Shown: positions 1 through 5,703 of the stretch, piece after piece
How positions within the stretch are numbered: position 1 is the stretch's first letter
Layout of the letters: each line of letters starts with the position of its first letter
Notes under the pieces: model-generated
What the model saw: the letters and a program-made list of their open reading frames with translations, nothing else
The model's database searches: none
Told to the model about the DNA's origin: nothing
Translations under genes and position numbers: made by a program
Origin: Candidatus Sabulitectum sp.
Lineage (GTDB): Bacteria; Fermentibacterota; Fermentibacteria; Fermentibacterales; JCC-6
NCBI GenBank assembly: GCA_029934845.1
Contig: JAOZLN010000150.1
Location: forward strand, 556-6,362
Direction: 5' to 3'
DNA: 5,807 bases

Positions 1-2382
1 ACATACTCTGATCCCGACAGTTATATTGAACGGGAACTGACCAGATTCCTCTATCCGGACGGTTCATGCGGAAAAGATTCTGGCGGTGACCCGCTTGCAA
101 TACCATCACTTACCTATGAGCGGTTCAGACAATTTTATACCGATCACTATCATCCGTCAAACTGCTGCCTTTTCACCCTTACAAAGATACCTTTCACGGA
201 AATGGCTGAATTTCTGGGAAGGGGGCTATCCGGGTTCAAGAAATCCGGGAATGTAATAGAAACATTGATCCAGCCTCGCTTGCAGCAAGCTGTGCGCAAA
301 GATGTGCCGGTACCGGGAGGAGCCGAGAACAACTGCACCGTTACCAGTGCATGGATGGTAAACAATGCCGGAGATCATGTGGAAACCCTTGCCTTTTCTC
401 TGCTGGAAGATGTTCTTCTAGACGACGACTCCTCACCTGTAAAGGCGGCTCTTCTGGATTCCGAGCTGGGCACAGGGCTTTCAGGGTGCGGATATGATTC
501 CGACCCCGAACAGAGAAATTTTGTGATCGGTCTGAAAGGCGTAGAGAAAAAGGATGCTGAAGCGGTTTTCAGCTTAATCCGGACAAGCCTGAAAACTCTG
601 GTTGAGAACGGCCTGGATTCCGAGCTGGTAAAGAACATGCTGCACCGGAAAGAACTCCACCTGCGAGCAATTGGCTCCAGCTGGCCATTTTCTGTCATGT
701 CGTCTGTGTGCGCTGCATGGACCCATGGTGAAGATATACTGCAGGCACTTGATCTTAACTTCCTTTTAGAAAGTCTTAAAGAAAGAATGAGTCTGAATCC
801 CAGGTTTCTTGAAGAAATGATTGACATTCATCTGCTTGGAAACAGCCACAGAGTTGACTGTGTTTTCTATCCGGACGAAAGCCATTTTCAAAAAGAAAAT
901 ACAGTGATCAAAACTGCTCTTCAGGCGGTAAAACAGAAAATGTCACCTGACCGTCGTAGCAAGCTTGCACTCAGATCAAAAAAACTTGCAGAATCAATGG
1001 AGATGGCCAGTTCCCCCGAAGCTCTTGCAACTCTGCCCAAACTGAGCATCTCAGATGTTTCAACAGAACCTCCATCCATTTTCCACAGAGAAGAACAAAG
1101 TAATGGGAAATTGTTTCTTCCCACAAAAATACAAACAGCCGGGGTCTGTTACGCCGATCTCTGCTTCGACATGTCAGAACTGCCTGTGGAACTTATCCCC
1201 CACCTGCCTTTCTTCGCCAGCTTTATGACAAGAACAGGGGCAGCGGACAAAGACTACATTCAAATGGCCCGGGAAGAACTGGCGTGTTCCGGGGGTATTT
1301 CCGCTTCTGTCACTTCTATATCATCAACTGCGACCTCCATTGATGAATTCAGGATCATTCTGAAAGCTGGAGGGCATTGTCTGGAAGAAGATCTTCCAGC
1401 AATGCTGGGATTAATGAAGGAAAGGCTTTTCAGCCCTGAACTTGATAACGCAGAGAGAATAATACTTGTGGCAAGTGAACTGGCAGAACATGCCAGAAGC
1501 TCACTTATACCCCGGGGGCAGGTTTTCGCTTCTCTAAGAGCGCAGGCAGGTCTTTCTGCTGCAACCTACGCCAATAACCTGCTTCACGGCATACCTGTGC
1601 TGCAACAGGTGGCGTCTATCGACGAGCAAACAGTTAAGAATGAAATTATTGCGCTGAAAGCAATTCACAAACACCTTGTTAAAAAGGCTTCCCAGATTCT
1701 TGCCTGGTCAGGGCCGGCAGAAAAAGAGAATTCAGTTTCCAGCTGGCTCGGACAACTGCCTGGCTCCTGCATGGGAATAGAAACACACAAGCCACCGGTT
1801 TTCCCGGCAGTGGCTGACACCACTGGAGTAACCATCAAAGGAAATACCTCGTTTACAGCAGCAGCACTGCCGGGCATACCATCAAACCATCCGCTTTCGG
1901 TATCCGCATCTGTAATGATGCGAATGCTCTCTGAAGGCTATCTGTGGGATGAGGTCCGGGTGAAGAAAGGCGCATACGGAGCAGGAGCAAGCCTGGATGG
2001 CACTGCCATTACCTTCTATTCTTACAGAGACCCTTCCCCTGCAACCAGCATTCAGACATTCAAGAATGCCATGAGCAAAGGAATCTCAAAGATAGATATT
2101 AACCCAAGATCACTGGAGGATTCAATAATCGCCAGTGTAAAAGGCATGGACCCTGCCATCCGGCCATCCATGGCCAACGGCCTTGCAATTCTTCGTGAGC
2201 TGAAAGGGATAACCATAGATCTTATTGCAGAGCACAAAGCACGCCTTCTGGCTGTAAATACCGATTCTATCACAGAATTCGCAGAGCTCCTGAAAAGCCG
2301 CGAATCAGATGTAAGAATCTGTGTAGTTGGTAATCAAGATGTTCTTGATTCCATGAAGATTAACAATAGAATCGAGCCCTGA
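1..2382 (+). CDS. M16C metallopeptidase, PreP/falcilysin-like (5' end outside window)
   Basis: The frame is open from base 1, and the residues before the first ATG at 202 are clearly family sequence, so the gene starts upstream; about 793 codons are present. The family (presequence protease, falcilysin) comprises single-chain clam-shell zinc peptidases of roughly 970 residues that degrade unfolded peptides. Visible landmarks, counted from base 1: residues 2-55 carry the conserved block with DPDSYIERELTRFLYP, GKDSGGDPLAIPSLTY and YHPSN. Residues near 255-365 form the charged helical linker (M16C-associated domain) that joins the two halves and ends in LATLPKLSISDV. Near 645-675, YLWDEVRVKKGAYGAG and then SYRDP match the C-terminal half, with Arg653 and Tyr659 in the positions known in M16 enzymes to help bind substrate. 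The zinc-binding HxxEH motif should lie in the missing N-terminal part, so catalytic competence cannot be judged. No signal peptide can be assessed. It is followed closely by two small membrane-protein genes. Family assignment is firm; substrate is unknown. Confidence 0.93.
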   Translation, partial: TYSDPDSYIERELTRFLYPDGSCGKDSGGDPLAIPSLTYERFRQFYTDHYHPSNCCLFTLTKIPFTEMAEFLGRGLSGFKKSGNVIETLIQPRLQQAVRKDVPVPGGAENNCTVTSAWMVNNAGDHVETLAFSLLEDVLLDDDSSPVKAALLDSELGTGLSGCGYDSDPEQRNFVIGLKGVEKKDAEAVFSLIRTSLKTLVENGLDSELVKNMLHRKELHLRAIGSSWPFSVMSSVCAAWTHGEDILQALDLNFLLESLKERMSLNPRFLEEMIDIHLLGNSHRVDCVFYPDESHFQKENTVIKTALQAVKQKMSPDRRSKLALRSKKLAESMEMASSPEALATLPKLSISDVSTEPPSIFHREEQSNGKLFLPTKIQTAGVCYADLCFDMSELPVELIPHLPFFASFMTRTGAADKDYIQMAREELACSGGISASVTSISSTATSIDEFRIILKAGGHCLEEDLPAMLGLMKERLFSPELDNAERIILVASELAEHARSSLIPRGQVFASLRAQAGLSAATYANNLLHGIPVLQQVASIDEQTVKNEIIALKAIHKHLVKKASQILAWSGPAEKENSVSSWLGQLPGSCMGIETHKPPVFPAVADTTGVTIKGNTSFTAAALPGIPSNHPLSVSASVMMRMLSEGYLWDEVRVKKGAYGAGASLDGTAITFYSYRDPSPATSIQTFKNAMSKGISKIDINPRSLEDSIIASVKGMDPAIRPSMANGLAILRELKGITIDLIAEHKARLLAVNTDSITEFAELLKSRESDVRICVVGNQDVLDSMKINNRIEP

Positions 2383-2387
2383 GGAGG
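2381..2387 (+). promoter_or_regulatory. Strong Shine-Dalgarno site for the DUF4190 gene
   Basis: GAGGAGG overlaps the TGA stop of the peptidase gene (2380-2382) and lies 5 nt before the ATG at 2393. It fixes that start codon. The overlap with the upstream stop suggests that both genes are read from one mRNA, with ribosomes passing from one to the other. Confidence 0.85.
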
Positions 2388-2392
2388 AAATC

Positions 2393-2662
2393 ATGGATAT
2401 AGCATCTCTTGTAATCGGAATTATCGCAGCGATGGTGGGGTTTATCCCCTGCGTGAACACTCTTGTAATACTCCCGGCAATAGTTGGACTGATTCTTGGA
2501 ATCATCGCCTTCAAGAAAAAGAAGACGGAAGAACTACCTTCAGGAATAGCCCTTGCCGGCATTATTTTAAATGCGCTTCCATTGCTTGTTATGACAGTCT
2601 TTCTTGTTCTTGCAATGGTAACAGGTGAGACAAACTCTATAAATGAGATGATAATCAAGTAA
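2393..2662 (+). CDS. DUF4190-type small membrane protein
   Basis: This is an 89-residue, strongly hydrophobic protein. Residues about 4-40 form one long or two short membrane segments (SLVIGIIAAMVGF, then LVILPAIVGLILGIIAF). A basic loop KKKK at 41-44 follows, and a second hydrophobic segment spans about 50-76 after the small-residue motif SGIALAGIILN. This pattern of a paired glycine-rich helix, a basic loop and a GxALAGI-like second helix is what I recognise as the DUF4190 family, whose function is unknown. The start is supported by a strong GAGGAGG site 5 nt upstream. It begins 10 bp after the peptidase stop and ends 5 bp before the next start, so it is the middle gene of an apparent operon. 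Known family members are small integral membrane proteins; a role as an accessory to the peptidase would be pure inference. Confidence 0.75.
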   Translation: MDIASLVIGIIAAMVGFIPCVNTLVILPAIVGLILGIIAFKKKKTEELPSGIALAGIILNALPLLVMTVFLVLAMVTGETNSINEMIIK

Positions 2663-2667
2663 ACTGG

Positions 2668-3045
2668 ATGAAAGCATACAGAATATTCAACCTGGTTGTT
2701 CTGGGATTTCTTCTGTATGTGCTTGTGTTCTCATTGGTATCACCGGTTCTGACAGAACAGTTTTCAGGCATTCCCGGTTGTTACTACAAAGAGTTAACCG
2801 GTGACCCATGCCCCTTCTGTGGCCTTACAAGAGACATGAACTGTGCACTCACAAGAAGCAAAGAACAAGACAGGATCAATACCAGCTTCCAGCTTTTCCT
2901 TGCAGTTTATGTTTTTGAATGGATCATCAGAATTACCATGCTTTCAGTATCGTGGCGGTTTACCGGAAAGACCCTTCCTGTGATTGACATAAGTATTCAC
3001 TCTGTTCTTGCTGTCGTGATTCTTCTGACCATGAATACCGTATAG
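2668..3045 (+). CDS. DUF2752-type membrane protein
   Basis: This 125-residue protein has a predicted membrane helix at about 7-28, a cysteine-bearing stretch at 38-59, and two further helices at about 73-94 and 102-122. The stretch LTGDPCPFCGLTR (residues 43-55) matches the signature of DUF2752 proteins, normally tGxpCPxCGlTR; Cys38, Cys48, Cys51 and Cys59 are visible. The family's biochemical role is unknown. The CPxC pair could bind a metal or undergo thiol chemistry, but that is inference. The ATG lies 5 bp after the previous stop, and no good Shine-Dalgarno site precedes it, so translation is probably coupled to the upstream gene. The third helix (residues 93 onward) is encoded in the 102 bp that also carry the end of the minus-strand YgiQ gene. 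The hydrophobic character of that part supports it as genuine coding sequence. Confidence 0.78.
   Translation: MKAYRIFNLVVLGFLLYVLVFSLVSPVLTEQFSGIPGCYYKELTGDPCPFCGLTRDMNCALTRSKEQDRINTSFQLFLAVYVFEWIIRITMLSVSWRFTGKTLPVIDISIHSVLAVVILLTMNTV
2944..3045. other. 102-bp tail-to-tail coding overlap in codon register
   Basis: The last 33 sense codons plus stop of the DUF2752 gene (residues 93-125) lie opposite the last 33 sense codons plus stop of ygiQ (residues 564-596). Codon boundaries coincide: the minus-strand TGA faces the TCA of plus-strand Ser93, and the plus-strand TAG faces the CTA of minus-strand Leu564. The plus strand encodes a hydrophobic helix and the minus strand a polar, Lys/Asn/His-rich tail, as expected when codons pair in this register. 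I see no intrinsic terminator between the two genes. Confidence 0.85.
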
Positions 3046-4734
3046 GATCATATCCTTCTGCTGCTGTTTGTCTGAGGGCTTTCTGGGAATTCGAAGAGGC
3101 TCTCCATCGGGGAATGATCTTCCACAGAAGTACATTGCAGTAGCCACAGTCATGGGCGTTGGAAGGAATATCTGCACCTGTCTGGGAATGGCTCCCTGGG
3201 TCTCCAGAAAGGATCTGGCTGCCTGCATGTCTCCGATAGTGCTTCCCGGGAAGGCAGCAATAATGTATGGAACGATGTACTGTTTTCGTCCTGATCTCTC
3301 GGCATTTTTCTTGAATTCAGCTGCAAACCGTTCCCATACGTCACGGGTTGGTTTGCGCATCAATGCCAGTATCCGGTCATGCGTATGCTCAGGAGCTATT
3401 CTCAGGTGACCTGATATATTCTTAGAGGTAAGTCTTGCCATAAAAGCAGGGTCCCGCAAAGCAACATCGTGTCTGATACCGCTGGAGATAAACACATTTT
3501 TTACAGCTGAAACAGTTCCAGCATCTTTTAGAAGCTTAATGTAGTCACTATGATCTGTTCGGAAGTGGCGACATATGGAAGGGTAAAGACACGATGGTCT
3601 TCTGCATTTCTTCATCTCTGCCGGGTTATCGCAGCCAAGGCCGTACATATTGGCAGTAGGGCCTCCAAGGTCAGAGACCGTTCCCCTGAATGCAGGCGAA
3701 GAAGATATCTTCTTTACTTCACGAAGAACAGAATTTGAAGACCGGCTTGTAATAAACTTCCCCTGATGCAGACCAATGGCGCAGAAGGTACAACCTCCGC
3801 TGCAACCTCTCACCACAGTAACTGAGTCTTTTATCATTGTCAGTGCCGGGATCTCTCCCCTGTAGGAAGAATGCGGCAATCTGGTGTAAGGCAGGTCGTA
3901 TACATCATCCATCTCAAGAGATGACAAAGGTTCAGCCGGTGGCTCAACAATTACAACTCTTGAATCCGCATGCTGAATAAGCCTTGATCCGCACCACGGG
4001 TTCTGATTTGCTTCAAGAAGTTTTGACATCTCAAGTATTCCCGCAGGGTTGGAATTCAGAGATTCATGGGAAGGCAGCACAACATCCTTCTCGTCAGGTT
4101 GATATTTTCCCTGGTGAACTGCAGTGGCGGTTCCCGGAATACCAGAGAGAGACTCACCGGAATCAAGCCTGCGGGCAATCTCTACTATCTGCGTCTCTCC
4201 CATGCCGTAGACAAGAATTGAAGCTTTGCTGTCAAGAAGAATTGATTTCTTGAGCCTGTCACTCCAGAAATCATAATGAGTAATTCGCCTCAGGCTTGCC
4301 TCTATGCCTCCCAGAACCACAGGAACACCCTTCATGGCTCTCTGAACGCAGTTTGTGTACTTAAGAACTGCTCTGTCCGGCCTTTTACCCGGCAGACCAT
4401 CCGGTGTATATGCATCATCTGAACGAAGCCTGTTGTTTGAAGTGTAATGGTTCACCATTGAATCCATATTCCCGGAAGTAACCCCCACAAAAAGCCTGGG
4501 TCTTCCCATAACCGTAAATGCATTAAGGTTTTTCCAGTCGGGCTGAGCCACAATACCAACCCTGTACCCCCTGCTCTCCAGTACCCTGCCGATAATGGCA
4601 GCGCCAAAAGAGGGATGGTCCACATAAGCGTCACCGGTGACAATCAGCACATCAAGCTGATCCCACCCGCGGTCACGCATTTCCAGAGCAGTCATTGGAA
4701 GAGTCTTTCTCATGCCACTAGTGTGTCTATTCAT
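2944..4734 (-). CDS. ygiQ: YgiQ-family radical SAM protein
   Basis: The protein has 596 residues. The N-terminal region carries the family blocks TALEMRDRGWDQLDVLIVTG, GDAYVDHPSFGAAIIGRVLE and VGIVAQPDW (about residues 15-67). A radical SAM core follows, with VVRGCSGGCTFCAIG, where Cys311, Cys315 and Cys318 form the CxxxCxxC motif that binds the 4Fe-4S cluster and S-adenosylmethionine. Next comes the YgiQ-specific segment GGPTANMYGLGC with Cys368, Cys377, Cys382 and Cys388 (CRRPSCLYPSIC). RIAPEHTHDRIL and PYIIAAFPGST mark the rest of the barrel. Conserved across many bacteria, the family has no settled reaction to my knowledge. At 596 residues it is shorter than the E. coli protein (about 740), but similar to many other members. 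The ATG at 4734 is the longest choice. ATG 4713 (residue 8) is also possible, and neither has a well-placed ribosome site; GGAAGG lies 14 nt before 4734. Residues 564-596 overlap the DUF2752 gene antisense. Confidence 0.93.
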   Translation of the reverse strand: MNRHTSGMRKTLPMTALEMRDRGWDQLDVLIVTGDAYVDHPSFGAAIIGRVLESRGYRVGIVAQPDWKNLNAFTVMGRPRLFVGVTSGNMDSMVNHYTSNNRLRSDDAYTPDGLPGKRPDRAVLKYTNCVQRAMKGVPVVLGGIEASLRRITHYDFWSDRLKKSILLDSKASILVYGMGETQIVEIARRLDSGESLSGIPGTATAVHQGKYQPDEKDVVLPSHESLNSNPAGILEMSKLLEANQNPWCGSRLIQHADSRVVIVEPPAEPLSSLEMDDVYDLPYTRLPHSSYRGEIPALTMIKDSVTVVRGCSGGCTFCAIGLHQGKFITSRSSNSVLREVKKISSSPAFRGTVSDLGGPTANMYGLGCDNPAEMKKCRRPSCLYPSICRHFRTDHSDYIKLLKDAGTVSAVKNVFISSGIRHDVALRDPAFMARLTSKNISGHLRIAPEHTHDRILALMRKPTRDVWERFAAEFKKNAERSGRKQYIVPYIIAAFPGSTIGDMQAARSFLETQGAIPRQVQIFLPTPMTVATAMYFCGRSFPDGEPLRIPRKPSDKQQQKDMILYGIHGQKNHDSKNRVNTYVNHRKGLSGKPPRY

Positions 4735-4792
4735 AAGCGTTTTGTCAACCTTCCAGACAGAGACTTGAAAAACAGAAGCAGATGGAGGTTAC

Positions 4793-4801
4793 TGTTATAG
4801 T
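4793..4801 (+). promoter_or_regulatory. Extended -10 promoter for the PUR-protein gene
   Basis: TG-T-TATAGT matches an extended -10 element (TGnTATAAT) at five of the six core bases. No good -35 box is found at the right distance; TTGAAA at 4765-4770 is 25 bp away, too far. The start point would fall near 4808, leaving a leader of about 90 nt before the ATG at 4899. On the other strand, TATAAC (4799-4794) overlaps it and could serve the divergent ygiQ gene. This is a pattern match only. Confidence 0.45.
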
Positions 4802-4813
4802 AAACATATGTTT
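4802..4813. promoter_or_regulatory. 12-bp perfect palindrome, possible operator
   Basis: AAACATATGTTT is a perfect inverted repeat directly after the -10 element and covers the predicted plus-strand start point. It also lies just upstream of the candidate minus-strand -10 element, so a protein bound here could affect both divergent genes. It has no neighbouring second copy. A chance AT-rich palindrome cannot be excluded. Confidence 0.3.
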
Positions 4814-4886
4814 CCCTCGAAGCAGTGAAAGGTTTGAAACACAATGAAGAAAGTCCACAATTCCACTGGAAACAGGTTCAAAAAAC

Positions 4887-4893
4887 AAAGGAG
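4887..4893 (+). promoter_or_regulatory. Shine-Dalgarno site for the PUR-protein gene
   Basis: AAAGGAG lies 5 nt before ATG 4899. It decides the start in favour of the PUR frame over the overlapping ATG at 4825 in another frame, which has no such site. Confidence 0.8.
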
Positions 4894-4898
4894 AGAAA

Positions 4899-5345
4899 AT
4901 GTCTGAAGAAAGAACAACACTCTACACAGGAAGGGTCTCTGCAGGAAAGAGCACCTGCTTCATTGATGGAAAGCAGGCTAAGAACGATCACTACTACCTT
5001 TCCATCACCGATTCCCAGAGGCAGGAAGACGGCACATTCCAGCAGAAGAAAATAATCCTCTTCGAGGATTCCTTCAAAGGGTTCAGGGAAAAGATCACAG
5101 AGGCATGCGAAATGCTGGAAAAGCTGGCAGAAGCCAGAAGAGATGAAGAAATCACTGAAGCCAGAAAAACATTCCCAAGAGCATTTATGAAGTGGGAGAC
5201 CAAAGAGGAAGAAAAACTCGAGAAACAATTCAAAGAAGGCATCGACATGGAAACCATGGCAAAAGCTTTCGAAAGAAGTTCCGGCGCACTGCTGGCCAGA
5301 CTTGAACGGATGGGGCTTATACAGCCCGAAGCATCCGGAGAATAA
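4899..5345 (+). CDS. PUR-domain nucleic-acid-binding protein with C-terminal helix-turn-helix
   Basis: This 148-residue protein has two parts. Residues about 7-72 match the bacterial PUR (DUF3276/PUR-alpha-like) domain: LYTGRVSAGKSTCFIDGKQA, NDHYYLSITDSQRQ, and KKIILFEDSFKGFREKI. This is the usual pattern of beta strands, with RAGkrtyFfDvk, DYYLtItEs and KhkIfLykeDFekF in relatives, followed by a helix. PUR proteins bind single-stranded DNA and RNA; the Borrelia member (BpuR) is a known regulator. After a charged helical linker (73-93), residues about 98-141 (MKWETKEEEKLEKQFKEG, then METMAKAFERSSGALLARLE and RMGL) resemble the short Myb/SANT-like helix-turn-helix that ends several bacterial DNA-binding proteins (consensus WTxeED..L...f..G.si.eiA..lgRs.gAI..RL.klGL). 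The start is fixed by AAAGGAG. It is monocistronic, with its own promoter candidate and a hairpin after the stop. A cytoplasmic nucleic-acid-binding or regulatory role is likely; its targets are unknown. Confidence 0.82.
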   Translation: MSEERTTLYTGRVSAGKSTCFIDGKQAKNDHYYLSITDSQRQEDGTFQQKKIILFEDSFKGFREKITEACEMLEKLAEARRDEEITEARKTFPRAFMKWETKEEEKLEKQFKEGIDMETMAKAFERSSGALLARLERMGLIQPEASGE

Positions 5346-5367
5346 AACTGTTTTTCAGTAATGAAAC

Positions 5368-5400
5368 AGAACGGGGATAGCCTCAAGCTCTCCCCGTTCT
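5368..5400 (+). terminator. Hairpin terminator after the PUR-protein gene
   Basis: A perfect 10-bp stem (AGAACGGGGA at 5368-5377 with TCCCCGTTCT at 5391-5400) encloses a 13-nt loop, which can itself form a 3-bp AGC/GCT stem. It starts 23 nt after the TAA stop. The T tract on the plus side is short (TTCTTAC), so it may be a weak terminator or a 3'-end stabiliser. On the minus side the following bases (GTTTCATT) are equally modest, so two-way action is possible. Confidence 0.6.
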
Positions 5401-5437
5401 TACAAGAAACTTATAGCCTCAAGATATAGAAACAAAA

Positions 5438-5461
5438 AATCCTTTGATCTCTCAAAGGGTT
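5438..5461 (-). terminator. Intrinsic terminator reading on the minus strand
   Basis: CCTTTGA (5441-5447) and TCAAAGG (5452-5458) form a perfect 7-bp stem around a TCTC loop, extendable by two A-T pairs and one G-T pair. On the minus strand it is followed at once by ATTTTTTG (5440-5433), a classic U tract. On the plus strand the following sequence is GC-rich, so the direction is clear. No supported minus-strand gene lies upstream of it (positions above 5461). Confidence 0.65.
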
Positions 5462-5632
5462 CCCGGCGTCTCGACCGTCTCCCAGCGAACTGTTTTCTGG
5501 TTCAATGCAACCATCGGTAACAAATTATGAAAGGTAACCGGAGAGAACTTCCTGTACAATCCACAAGAATGACTACTTCAGCACAACCACCCGCTCTTCC
5601 GGTTTCTTCAATTTTGCCTTTCCCTTGACGTG

Positions 5633-5641
5633 CCCCCCCCC
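5633..5641. repeat. Homopolymer run of nine C
   Basis: Nine consecutive C (G on the minus strand) lie 31-39 bp before the extended -10 hexamer core of the next gene. Such runs slip readily during replication and sequencing. Here the run sits outside any supported gene, so an effect could only be on promoter spacing or on the doubtful minus-strand reading frame that crosses it. Confidence 0.7.
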
Positions 5642-5672
5642 ATCCCCATGCCATATTCATAAATAAATGGTA

Positions 5673-5681
5673 TGCTATACT
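5673..5681 (+). promoter_or_regulatory. Extended -10 promoter for the exported-protein gene
   Basis: TG-C-TATACT fits the extended -10 consensus with five of six core matches. The best -35-like TTGACG (5625-5630) is 45 bp upstream of the hexamer and cannot be its partner, so the element would work as a -35-independent promoter. The start point would be near 5688, giving a very short leader of about 16 nt that carries the ribosome site. Confidence 0.45.
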
Positions 5682-5690
5682 CATGCTGAT

Positions 5691-5696
5691 AAGGAT
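5691..5696 (+). promoter_or_regulatory. Shine-Dalgarno site for the exported-protein gene
   Basis: AAGGAT (AAGGATGG in full) lies 7 nt before ATG 5704 and supports that start over the ATG at 5712, which is in another frame. Confidence 0.6.
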
Positions 5697-5703
5697 GGGC
5701 ACT

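Larger units (their letters stand above)
5346..5703. other. Non-coding gap between the PUR gene and the exported-protein gene
   Basis: No convincing gene lies in these 358 bp. The gap holds the PUR-gene hairpin, an intrinsic terminator pointing to the minus strand, a run of nine C, and the promoter of the next gene. A 10-base direct repeat TAGCCTCAAG occurs at 5378-5387, inside the first hairpin, and at 5414-5423. Two short minus-strand reading stretches have protein-like composition but no supported start: one ends at the TAG 5575-5573 with KLKKPEERVVVLK, the other ends at the TGA 5454-5452 with NQKTVRWETVETPGTL. They could be decayed coding sequence or chance. Confidence 0.6.

Noticed and set aside
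375..2273. Several minus-strand open frames of 67-150 codons opposite the peptidase gene
   Set aside because: They are antisense shadows of strong coding sequence, without ribosome sites or family features.
3044..3056. Small hairpin AGGAT-CAT-ATCCT near the end of the DUF2752 gene as a terminator
   Set aside because: The stem is only 5 bp with no T tract, and it lies inside the ygiQ coding region.
4720..4748. Perfect TTGACA on the minus strand (4748-4743) just before ygiQ, as a -35 box
   Set aside because: At 16-18 bp spacing the -10 position reads CACACT or similar, far from TATAAT, and transcription would start inside the gene.
4825..5055. 76-codon plus-strand frame overlapping the start of the PUR gene
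   Set aside because: It is very rich in Lys/Arg/Ser, lacks a Shine-Dalgarno site and is out of frame with the well-supported PUR gene.
5497..5513. GGTTCAATGCAACC as a tRNA T-arm
   Set aside because: The loop does not fit TTCRANY, and no acceptor, D-arm or anticodon arm can be built around it on either strand.
5527..5628. 33-codon plus-strand reading frame beginning MKGNRREL
   Set aside because: It has no ribosome site, a low-complexity Ser/Pro-rich composition and no recognisable feature.
5625..5630. TTGACG as the -35 box of the exported-protein promoter
   Set aside because: It is 45 bp from the -10 hexamer, far beyond usable spacing.
5502..5702. 66-codon minus-strand reading frame beginning MPILISMS
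   Set aside because: It crosses the nine-G run into Gly/Trp-rich sequence, has no ribosome site that I can see and resembles no family. The parts of interest are covered in the findings instead.
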